NCBI RefSeq assembly: GCF_048128805.1
Contig: NC_135998.1
Coordinates: forward strand, 27,385,492 to 27,449,491
Source: Centroberyx gerrardi
Lineage: Eukaryota > Chordata > Actinopteri > Beryciformes > Berycidae
Length of the DNA stretch: 64,000 bases
Reading direction: 5' to 3'
The notes under the pieces are model-generated. The model saw only the letters and a list, made by a program, of their open reading frames with translations, was not told the origin of the DNA and searched no databases. Shown here one piece after another: positions 12,206-23,287 of the stretch. Within the stretch, counting starts at the first letter, position 1. Each line of letters opens with the position of its first letter. The position numbers and the translations under genes were made by a program.

Positions 12206-15200
12206 CTACTTCCTCTTCCTGAGCCGGCCTCTCCTGCCTCTGCCAGAGGAGGGGCCGGCCCCCGCCGGGCCCAAAGCGTTATCCGAGGGGCTGGCGGCAA
12301 TGTTGATTTGTCCTTCTTGAATTTCGTTGCGGGCTTCCGGAGGCAGGTGCTCGATCTGCTGCTGGGTCTCCAGATAAAACATCACGTCTCTCAGCTGCTC
12401 CTGCAGCTCCGCTATTGCCCCGTCCTTACACTCTCCTGCAAAGACAGCAGGCAGTAGTCAGACACATGATTAACATATTAGGAACATGAAAACAGATGTG
12501 TTTTACTACAACCCAGGTTTCACAAGTGAAGAATGAGATTTCTTACTGCATCATGAGGGAGCACCACTGAATCATTTATTATAAAACATTAGAAACACCA
12601 TGGATAAGCATGCAGTGAATGACCATCAGGCCAAGATGTGTATTGTCAAGATGTGTAGGCTATAATTCATGCTGTCGTGCCTGCGCATGTCATTACAGTG
12701 ATACATGTGGCCTTGTTGGCACTCACATACACTTCAGTACAAAATCCCTTCATTTGTAAACAAAGATATTAGCACAAACCATTTGTTTGACTTATTTTCT
12801 AACTCAAATTCTTACTAAGCTATAGAATGTATACAACCCACATTACCGGCCACAATGTCACAACACTGCTGTGCGGCCTTGCTGTGGGGAAATAAACATG
12901 TAAACATTGTGTGTGACAAAAACCTAGCAAAGCCTCAGGAAACCATTATGAGCTTTACAATAATCATTCCTGAAAAGGCATAATACTGACAATATGAACA
13001 CTTTATTCCACAGCTGAGCTGGTCTAAAAAGTCTGAGCGTGTGCATCAAATGTGAACAGTCAGCATTTGGCAGCCATTGGGCAGCCATTGGAAGCATATA
13101 TGAAAGAGAAGAAGAATATCCAGGCTGTAAAACCTGATGAATGTGTGTGATGTAGCCTAAGAAGCAGCTGCACACATAGCCTGTACTGTTGCGCTTTGCA
13201 ACAACACCCAGGATGTTGAAACACTGCAGGTGGAGTAAGCTCTCAGACCTTACAGGGCAGCAGCCATGTTGGAAGACCACCACGTAATTCCAGCGGTGCT
13301 ACCTAGTCCGATTTACTGCTGTCAACACGGCAAACACCATGGTCAACTTTTGTTGTGTGGTTGGCTGTTCCAAAAGCAAAACGATTACCAGAAAAAAGAA
13401 CACGACTATGGATAGCCTCAATCAGTCGCGAAGATGTCAAGCTAACATGATTGGTAAGTATGAAAAGCAAACTGAAATAATGACGAGGTGCTGGTCTTCC
13501 ACTAACTACTCAGTGGTCTTCCAACCATATGGTTGCTATGGTATTTACAACGCTTCTGCAAAGGCCCTATATGCAAAAAGCATCAAGCACCAAAGCATTG
13601 ACTGAGACAGTCTTCCTCTGGAGTAAGCCTTACCAAATCCCTCTCATCAAAACACACAAATACGTGGAATCCTTTCCACATAAACAAAGAACTGGGCACA
13701 ATTTGTTTAAACAATCCTCTTGAGCAGAGCTGACTGGTGGAGGAAAAATGCACTTAGGTCAATAACCATAGACCCAAAACTACCATTCAGACCAGCACAG
13801 CCGCTGATGGCTGCGGCCATGAGCAACACCATAATCCTGTGAGCCCAGGCAGTTCAGTGCCGGAGAAGTGATGTAGTGGGCAGACAGTCGCCTTTATTTT
13901 GGCTATCTTGACTTGAAGGAGAGATGTCAGTGACTTTGAACCGATTGTTGGAGCGTGTTTGGCAGGAGTTTTAGTGTTAAAGACTGCTCAACTTGCTGCA
14001 GTTTCATGAAGAACAGTGGCCACCATGATGTTGGCATGGAAGTCTGAGCTAACATCAATGATGAGCAACTGTGGAAAGAGGTGCATCCTCTTCAACTGTA
14101 ATGTCTGTGCATTGGTTTGAACCAGGAAAAACAGTCAAGCAACTCTGAACCAGTTGACTGTAAATGTTAATCTAAGGCGTGAGCAAGAACAGTCTGTTGA
14201 GAACACAGAGAGGGATACTATGCTCCAGTTGCAGTGCATAAACCCCTTAACACAAACACTAACAATGCACTTTTAGAGTGAAGTCATATAGTCAGATGAG
14301 TCAATCGTTCTCCCCTCTCAACATCTGAATGAGTAAACCTTGTGCATGTTGCTGGCATAGTCTCTGAACTCCTTAGAGAGAAGATACATGTCAATAAGTA
14401 CAAAGCTCTTCTGAGAGATCATGTGCATCCTGTGGTGCTTTTTAAGCGATTACAAGTTTTGTTTTGCCATTAAAATTTTGAGTTGTCACCTTCTGTGCTG
14501 AGAGGATTTCCCACCAGTGATCAAACCTGGCATCCAAATAATGACTGGGCAAATGGGGTGAATCTACAGTGTCTCAATTAGAGGGGAGGGCATTCTCTAT
14601 TGCAGCCCAACTCTGTGATTTAGGTTGATACGACAGATGTATTTTTACATTAAAAAAAAATAAAAAAAATAAAAAAAATCGTACTTAGTGCAGCTTTGAG
14701 TTGAATACCAATTAGCAGTATGTATCAGCTTTAAAAAAGGTCTGATAATCACCACTTTTCATGTGCGAGTTTTCAAATCAACATAAGGCAACTAACAAAA
14801 AGGCCGGCTAGTTGGTGCCAGAATACCAGATACATCAATCACATTGAAAATGGAACCATCTGGAAAATCATGACAACATATTCCCAACACAGACAAACTG
14901 CATCAGCAAAGTAACAGTGATTTCAAGTCAAACCTCACTGATGGACACACTGGATAGTCGCTAAACATCAAACTCAAAAAATGCCACAGAATTGAAGCAA
15001 CTCCTCTGTGAGATTCACAAAGTTGGAATTTAAGGTGCGGCGAGTCAATGTACAACCACAAACAAAGTTGAATAGTGCCAGTGAAAATTTGGCAACCTTG
15101 CTCACAATGCAAGTATATTTAATCTACAAAGTTAAAAACATTTGACATTTCGGCCTTCAAAGGCCTTCTTCAGAATTTATGGCAGAGCTGCCATTCAGAA

Positions 15201-18200
15201 TTCAAGTGAATCCGAGGCCACTGCACAAAGATGCATAAACTGGTGCAAGGAGCACAAAACCTGGACCCCTGAGCAATGGAAAAAAGTATTAGTGGGTGGA
15301 TTTTTCTGGCCTATTTTAAGTCAAGTGAAGGTAAATGCCAATAAACACAAAGCTTCTGAGACATCATGTTCATCCTGCAGTGACGTATTTTAACCTTTCA
15401 CTTTTCTTACTACATTGGGATGGGTTTATGTTTGGAGAAAGCCAAAGGAGGCCTTCAAACCACAATGTCTGTTGCCAGCTGTTAAACATGGTGCTGGATC
15501 TGTAATAGTGTGGGAAGCCATTTCATTGGTGTTATAAGGTCTATGGGAGTCATTAGGTCTGATGATTGCGCTGGATGGTCCTATATCAGCCAAGGAATAT
15601 GAGGCCATTTTACAGAACCAGGTGCACCCTATGGTGCAAACACTGTTCCCTCATGATGCTCCTATATTCCCAGATGATATACACACTGCTACACAAATTC
15701 AACAGTGGGATGGACTGTTAAAAATCCATTATTTTGTTGCAAAGTAGATTTCCTCCTCCTCCATCCCTCAAAGAACTGGAGGCTGTCCTCCTTGAAGAAT
15801 GGTCCAATATCAAGGACACACAGTTCAGGACTTGTGTGGCAGCACTTCGAGGACTAAAGCTGATTTCAAGGCAAAGGGCACCCCCACTCCTTATTATATT
15901 ATACTTGATATTCATACATTGTTAGGTGTTCATTTTTATTTTCTCCACCCCCTATATGTACATTTCCATGCAATCCTTCCTCTCTACCTAGAATGTGACC
16001 AACAGACTGAGCTACAGGCACGGCTTGCTGCGAAACTATAATTTGTTTATGATTTGCAAATGATGCTCTATAAATGAGGAAGTTTTCTCTGCTGTTGGAG
16101 ATGCCTGCACAAGCACAAGCCTTATAGCTTCAGGCTCATATAACCCCGTCTCTATGGCCTTACTTCCATTCTGCGAGGGTTGTGTGGAATGAATGGGGGA
16201 TAAATGGTGACAGAAAATGCATGGTGCACACTGTGGCTTGCGCCTTTTGCTAGCAAAAAAAACGCATAACAAATTTTCTCCTTCATGTGGACAATTGCTG
16301 TGTATCTCGCCTACTCTCTCCTGGTGAAGCACTAAGGCACTGGGAGGCTTCTTGCTCTTTTTCAAGTGACTGAAAGAATAATGATGGGAAATTGTCCTAA
16401 TTTTGTTTTGCCATTTTGTCATGGTAGTGCTGTAACTGCCATGTGTCCTGTTGAAGTGTCCTTGAGCAAAAGACCGAATCCCTACCTGCTCATTCATTAT
16501 AAGTCGCTCTAGATAAGAGTGTCAGGCAATTCCTAAAATGTCAGTCTAAATGTAAAATAAACAGGCAGTGCGAAGGGTAAGCGAGTGTAGCTTGACAACC
16601 AAACATTCCAACCAAGCATTCCTTGCACCCATCCTTCCCGACCTGCTATACTGGATATATTTCTTGAGCCTGGCATTAGGTATATTGACTGATTGGTTGG
16701 ATGCTAGCAGCAGCAGGTGGTAGCAAGGTGAACTGGCAGATGACCAGGCAGCTGGCTGACTCACATTTCCTTTGCTGCTCATGCTGTAGAAGGAGCAGTG
16801 AGATGCAACAGCGGAGATGGAGATGCTAGATTTGGTGAAGCTGCTGGCAGGTGGTGAAACGTTATGCAATAGGCAACAGTGGCTGAACGAAGCCAGAATG
16901 ATGTACGAAGGCAGCGACAGTGAGTATCACAGCCTCAGGGATGGGACAATAAACATGACCTGATGACCGTTCACTGCCTGCCTGTCTGCTTTAGCTAAAA
17001 GCAAGGTTTTCATCTTTTATGAAGAAAATATTGAGCAGTGTCTGCTAGAGACAGGCCTCTCGGACACCTGGAAATCACGTAAGGTATCATCATGACTTCA
17101 AAAACTTTTTGATCCCATGCATTCAAGTCCATTTAAGGGCCTGTATTTGGATTAAGGCTCAACTCTTGGTCTTACACCTACTACTCACCATTCTCTCTTC
17201 CTTTGCGTTCCTCCTCTGCCAGCTGGGCTTGGAGCTGAACCTGATTGGCTCTCAGACAGCGGTTCATCTCCTGCTCCTCCTTCAGCTCCTGGCTCAGCTT
17301 CACCACGCGAGTGTTCAACTGGGTACACCTGAAGGCAGAGATACAGCACAACTGTGTGTTGACAAGGTCCCTTTAACATTCTTTTATTCCTTTTCCTAGC
17401 ACTGAGATCACTGTTTTTTTTTGTGTGATACACCCAGGAGATCAGGAGGGGTCGTGTCTTTGAAGCCAAGTTTCCATTGCGTGTGTGTGAATGCTGCAGT
17501 AGCGGCCAGATCCAAAACACACTAATGCAAATCTAATGGCAGTAAAAGCACAGAGTCGGGATTGGCTCCAATGTTAACACATTACCTCTAGTTTGCAGAG
17601 CTGACTACAGGCTCTTACTTGCACACCAAAATTGCCACCAATGTGGTAGGAATTCATTGTGTATATCATTGGATAGGAATTTCACTTAACAGTTCAACTA
17701 TAAAAAAAAAAAAATACAAAACAGAAAATGGTTCACTAAATATTGTGCATTGAGACTATATCATGCATTGAGTTTATTCAGACCTGTGCAGTTAGTGCAT
17801 CCTGGTATGACTGGATTATGACAGTCATCAGAAGAGGAGAGAGGTAAAAATGTAACCACAGAAATAAAACGTGATGGATGACTGGAAAGATGACTAGTGT
17901 GTCAGTCTACACTCACTTTTTATCCATGCCCTGTTTATCCTTGGATAACTCTCCTAGCTTTCGCTCCAAGTTATCGCAGCGCTCTATGGTCTCCTTAAAC
18001 TTAGCCTTCATGTTGTTTATCTGAAACACACACACACACACACAAACACAGGAGTTTGAGTGTTAAAATCAGCTATTACACTCAACTAAACTTATTCAAA
18101 GACTTCAGAATGGTATCAAAGCCTGGCGTTAAGCTTAGCTCTCAGTACCTCCTCGGCTGTCTCTTTCTCCAGATGAACGATCTTATTCTCCCAGTAAATC

Positions 18201-20489
18201 CTCTGAGACTCAAGTTGACTCGTCAGCAAGTAGGAGTACTGCAGACAATGAAAGTGCATTAGAGCATTTGCAAGTAGGGCTGGGCGATTAATCAAATTTT
18301 ATTTTCAATTACGATTTTGGCTTCCCACGATCATGAAAACAAGAAAATCGAGATAAAACGATTTTTGTGCCGCATTCCGTTTAGCAATGTTGCTCTCATT
18401 TTGTCTTGGGTTGTAAATCCAGCGCACCCCTTTCCCTCGCAGCGGTGCGCTCCCCCCCTCCTCCAAAGCCCAAACACGCTGTGGTGAATGTAGTTTCAGC
18501 TCGAGTCGGTAACAGAGAACCGCTGCGTTTCTCCGTTTATTTTTAAACCTTCCTTGGTAGAAGATGACAGAAAGAGAGCCGCTGGTCGCCAGGAAAGGTA
18601 AAACAAATTCATTGGTGTGGAAACCGTGTACAGACCCACGGTGCGTGTTCAAGTCTCTGCACTGAAGCACTGCGACACGGTTAAATTACCTAATTCCACT
18701 AACGTTACTTAAATACCACAAGGTAACGTTAAAATCACCTATTGTTAAAGTCTGTAGGGCAGCGAAGACGAGTTACTGTCTGCAAATCCCTGTTACTGAC
18801 TGTGGAATGTTAAGTTTCACTTTTGTTTTCACACCGGGAGACTCTCTCCAAATGACATGATGCGCACATCAGGCACATTAGAGATCAATTTAGATCCATT
18901 TATATACATGAGCAACTTTTGATTTTGTGCCTTTGTTACCTGACTGACTGACATATAGAGATATAGTTTACCAATATGTTGAATATTTTGCATAGGTTGT
19001 GACAGTGCACTACAACATAGTTGGTGTTATTTATAATTTTTTATATATTATTTATTTTAGTTATTTATTTATCTCTTTTTTACTTGTATTTATTTATTTT
19101 CATTTATTTCTTTGTTTTTCAGTTCAATTCTATTTAAAGTTCAAAGAAATCCAGTGTTAAAAGTTGTTTTTTTTAAAAGTTCAATAAATGCATGATGTTC
19201 CAAAAGTCAATGAGTAATCGTGTTAAATAATCGTGATCTCAATATCAATCAAAATAATCGTGATTATGATTTTTGCCATAATCGAGCAGCCCTATTTGCA
19301 AGTGTTGGTCTAACAAAGAAAGCAAAACAAAACACACTTACTTCTAGCTGTAGTGCATCTATCTTCTCAGCGTGGCAGGTGTCTCCCTCACATTCATACT
19401 GTACCATCTTCCCATCTGTCTTGCTGGCCACCAGCCGATGCACGTAGTTATCTACAACAACAAAGATCACCATGGGCTGGGCGGTCAATGTACTGCCAAG
19501 GTGCCACAGACATTATACCCACATTATATCCAGGTTGTAACAAAAAAAAACCTACAGCTGTATATTCCACATACAGAATTCAATTTTTGGGCCATAGGGG
19601 ATAGGGAGAATGCTTTTTCCCAGTTTTTTAAACTTTTCCCTTAAAAAGTAGGTTTATTAGTGTAAAGTACAGTAGACTTAATAGCATATACATTTTTGGG
19701 TTGTATCCTTTGACCCTGCAACTTGTCCTCAACTTTTGGCACCGCTATCCCCACTAACACAAACATACACCCCACCCCACCCGCACCCCACACACAAACT
19801 CTGTACCTCCTGCGTAGTCCCAGACGCGGTGGTTGGTGAGCTGCATGGCGTAAGTATGCTGCGTTTCCTCAAAGTGCTTGTAGGCGTGGCGACTGACATA
19901 GCGACCACAACCGATGTGCCCGCAGATCAAACAAATCCATAGGTTCTACGGAGAGGAGAACGGTGCGGGACAGGAAAGGATTAAATTAAATACAAAAAAG
20001 TGAATTAAAATGAAGACCCAGTTAAGATGCCCCTGGAAGAGATGTAGTGCTAGACAGGCAGACAGACGGTAGTTACCTCCTGCACTCCGCACTCAAAGCA
20101 CTTGTTCTCTTCGACAGGTTCTGGTGTTTGACAGTACCTACATACAGGACACCTGAAGAACAGAGCAGATATTCATCTACACGCACTGTGACCACCGGTA
20201 GCAGCAAACACCTCTATTGTCACAACTGTGTGCAACGGTCTTTCCTTTTGTCACAGAGAAGAATACAGTAAAACAGAGGCCAAAAACAAACACATGACAT
20301 GAAGCATGGAGAAATAACCACTGGACACCAGGAGAATCGGGTGAAAAGCTCAGAGCATGTGATTCTGTCAGTGGTGGGAAGGCTCCTTTTATTTCATTGC
20401 TGTATTAGTTTTATATCTATCATGAGATGTCAGTGTTTCTCACAAATTAGCATTATGTGAGAAACACTGGCATGATAACATGGTAATTC

Positions 20490-20535
<46 letters not shown>

Positions 20536-23287
20536 CACGAGGCATCTTCCCAGCGCTGGAGACACTGGCTGTGAAAGCTGTGGTTGCAGAGTGTGGTGAG
20601 AACGCCGTTAACTGACTCATCCATTCTCTCCAGGCACACGGTGCACTTAGGCAGCTCGGTCAGCTCCATCACCGGCAGACTGGCTCCCTGAGGAGGGTGG
20701 AGCAAAGAGTGGGAGAGAAGGGGAACGGGAATACAGAAAGAGAAAGAGAGTGAGAGAGAGAGAGACACAGAGAGAGAGAGACAGAGAGAGAGACAGAGAA
20801 CATGCAATACAATAGATCAGGGATGGGCAGCCATGGGCAACCGTGCAATAGATATACAAATAGAAAAGAACAATAGCAATCTTTTGCTATTATTTTGACC
20901 AAATACTACAAGGAGTAACTATCTGCAATTCATGTTGTGTCTACAAGATGACACTTAAAAAATGTAGGATACAGCAAAGACAATAGAATAAAAGTAACAA
21001 TAGCACAAATGGGGGGTATTTAACCATAGTGCAACTGACAATAACAGCACTAGAACATATTAGGTAGAAATATATGAATTACAAGTATTAAAATATGAAT
21101 CACAGCATGTATGAGGGTGAGCAAAACTGTAGTAGAACATCTTGAGACAAAGAAAAAATGAATAAGAAACATGTATGATATATACCAAAACTATGAAATA
21201 AGGGCAGTATGAAAATAAATAAAAACAATAACAATAACAACTGAATATCAAGATATATGCAATAAAACAAATGAGAAAAAAGAAGAAGAATTTAGGGAAT
21301 CCATTTCTAAATGTAGAATAGTAGAGTGATGAGTAAGAAATCTCAGCTTGGGTAAATACACACCTGTTCAGACTTTATGACCTCGGCCCGCTCCACATAC
21401 ACCAGCTGGCACACGGCTTCCTCTATGGAGTTGAACTGGCGGCCGTTACATGCTGTGTAGAAACTGTCTGCGTCTGCCTGTCCAGAGACAGGGAGAAGAA
21501 ACGAGCAGCGTTAGATCAGAGAGCGAATACAGACAGAAATATAGAATATGTAGAGATGCAAAACAAACCTATAGCTAAAATACACTCAGTAGAATGCAAA
21601 CATCCGGCAACTCTGAACAATTCTCCGACTTGCAAAGCTGCAGCCTCCAGAACAGTTTAGGTTAGTTAACCTTAATTTGTAAAAAGAACCTCCTACTAGC
21701 ACTTGAACAAGCATAAGAGTTATGACTAAAAATGATAATTGTTGAATGGCGGAAATCCCAGATCCAGATCATTACCAAAATCTAATCAACTGATCCTTGT
21801 ACTGAGGGCGATTGGTCCAAATCTCATCCAAATCTATCTTGCTAACAGACAAACAGGCAGACAGGTGTCTTCATTGGCGGAGGTAAAAAACCTACCACTC
21901 CAGAATCAATTATGCTGAGACCTTACCTGCGTACTGAACTTAATCAGAACCATGTATTGGTTAGGGGTGGAGTCCCGTATGATCTTCATATGCTCCATGA
22001 CATCATTAAAGGGCGCCACAAGCTTCATGAGGTCATGGCTGGTCATGGTAGCAGGGACAGTCAGGATGCACAGCATGGCGCTACGTCTCACATCTTCAGT
22101 CAGTGATGTCATTTTGCTGCAAAAAAAAAAAAAAAAAAAAATCATATATCATGTTGAAATAGCATATATACTCGATTAAAACATACATGAATACATATGA
22201 GGTGTGACTCACTTGGTCTTGTAGAGGTGCATGATACCATGGACGATCTCCACGGAGGGGTTCCCACTGAAGAAAGAGATCTGGTCTGGCAGCTGCTTGG
22301 AGGGCGAGTCTGGAGTCGTGCCCGTGTCTGCAGTGATGTCCTGTGAACCCTCGCTGCCCTCCTTGCTGTCTGATTCGGTCTTTGCAGCCTGAGACCCACT
22401 GTCCCCATCTCCTGTGCCACCAGTGTCTTCACCCCCTCCTTTATCTAGAGCAGTCAAGATGGAGGAAATTCAATAGTTTCATATCTGCAAGCATCATTAG
22501 ATTTCTGTAAAGACTCAGTTTAAGCCCGACACTGTTCTGATAACATGTTCATTTCAAACGTGTGGGTTTCGAGCATTCTTGTAACGTGAATGCGGGGACG
22601 TGCTTACCTGGATTGGGTTCAAAGGTCTCAATGACCATGTCTCCCATGGCTCTGCTACCAAAGTGTTGGTGCAGGACAGCTGTTCGCTCGAGCTCTGTCT
22701 TTCCGCCCAGAGAGAGCTTGGCCAAGCCCAGAGCCTTCTCTTGCAGTTCCTCCTCTGACATGCCTTCAACTGCAGGGGGCAAGAGATGCAGCGACAGGCC
22801 TCAGTTTCTATGGGCTCCAACGGACAAACTGGGCTACACACACCTTTCATCTCTCTCTCTCTCTCTCTCTCTCTCTATTTCTCACCCTCTCTCACACACA
22901 CATACCTGATGGGCATTCATACACAATTAACACAATACATTCTGTTCTAGTTGTTCAAAAACAATGCCTACTTTTTTTATCTAAAACAATGAACTGACTG
23001 ACAGGGTCAATTGGTTGAGACCCTTTTCAGAAAGCACAAGCTATCCACAAAACGGTGTCACTACTGCATCACTGCTGAGTCACTGTGAGGAAGTTTCTGT
23101 CACAACAAGGGTTAGGCTATAAAAGATTAGCATGGTCTTCTGTCTGCTAACTGTCTGCTTGTTAGCTGCCTGGCTAACAGCAGTGACTGTAGTGCTGCGA
23201 TAACTCACCAGCGGAGTACTGGAAACCTTGTGGAGAAGGAGACTGGTCGGCTAATTCCAAACGGATAACGACCAGAGACACACTCAT
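12206..23287 (-). CDS. brap: BRAP (BRCA1-associated protein / IMP), RING-type E3 ubiquitin ligase, 13 coding exons
   Basis: Exons from the ATG: 23287-23209, 22769-22608, 22444-22213, 22116-21927, 21477-21364, 20687-20539, 20152-20077, 19945-19807, 19451-19342, 18238-18149, 18020-17917, 17328-17189, 12435-12206. All junctions are GT-AG and phases agree, giving 604 residues. The start reads [14 protein letters not shown]. Exons 3-5 hold the BRAP2 RRM-like domain ([36 protein letters not shown]). Exons 6-7 carry the RING ([32 protein letters not shown]). Exons 7-9 carry the UBP zinc finger ([27 protein letters not shown]). The C-terminal third is a coiled coil ending in a basic [12 protein letters not shown] tail. 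BRAP binds nuclear localisation signals in the cytoplasm and restrains Raf-MEK signalling by blocking KSR, which active Ras relieves. Confidence 0.97.
15150..15915 (+). mobile_element. decayed Tc1/mariner-like transposase remnant in BRAP intron 12
   Basis: Broken frames on the + strand, antisense to BRAP, read [20 protein letters not shown] near 15205-15270 and then a segment around 15460-15510 that matches [32 protein letters not shown] lies at 15580-15640 and [15 protein letters not shown] at 15770-15815. These are in the order of Tc1-type DDE transposases. Frameshifts and internal loss make it inactive. It belongs to the same family as the copy at 51890-52524. Confidence 0.75.
16430..16556 (+). 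mobile_element. SINE/L2-type 3' tail fragment
   Basis: The wording tgtccttgagcaaaagaccg, then taagtcgctctagataagag and a repeated taaatgtaaaataaa end is typical of the L2-related 3' tail shared by fish tRNA-derived SINEs. The tRNA-like head is not recognisable. Confidence 0.5.
18021..18052 (-). promoter_or_regulatory. (TG)n-rich acceptor of BRAP coding exon 11
   Basis: On the sense strand the 3' splice site is a run of about ten TG dinucleotides followed by only TTTCAG. The normal polypyrimidine tract is replaced by UG repeats. This layout resembles UG-repeat acceptors known to bind TDP-43. The exon (104 nt) is not a multiple of three. Confidence 0.6.
18275..19294. mobile_element. hAT-like DNA transposon (1,020 bp) with perfect 8-bp target duplication, in BRAP intron 9
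   Basis: The left end TAGGGCTGGGCGATTAATC and the right end, whose reverse complement is TAGGGCTGCTCGATTATGG, are imperfect terminal inverted repeats. Both sides carry the identical octamer tttgcaag (18267-18274 and 19295-19302), the 8-bp duplication typical of hAT elements. No intact transposase is present inside, so it is non-autonomous. It occupies nearly the whole 1,103-bp intron and leaves 36 bases before the exon 10 acceptor and 39 after the exon 9 donor. Confidence 0.88.
20427..20473. repeat. short inverted repeat (18-bp arms, 11-nt loop)
   Basis: The arms at 20427-20444 and 20456-20473 pair with one mismatch around the core CAGTGTTTCTCACA. It lies in BRAP intron 6, just beyond the GT repeat. 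It may be the remnant of a foldback element. Confidence 0.6.
20492..20531 (-). repeat. (CA)20 repeat just downstream of the BRAP exon 6 donor
   Basis: On the sense strand the donor GTGAGTAA runs straight into about 20 CA copies. Intronic CA repeats next to 5' splice sites are known hnRNP L targets that alter exon inclusion. The exon carries part of the RING domain. Confidence 0.85.
22117..22141 (-). promoter_or_regulatory. T-run acceptor of BRAP coding exon 4
   Basis: On the sense strand about twenty T bases precede GCAG directly. It is a homopolymer polypyrimidine tract and a likely length-variable site. Confidence 0.7.

Noticed and set aside
13339-13605. [14 protein letters not shown] reading that resembles a THAP domain start
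   Set aside because: Only the first two cysteines fit. No downstream C-x35-50-C-x2-H pattern or AVPTIF-like block follows, and the frame is short.
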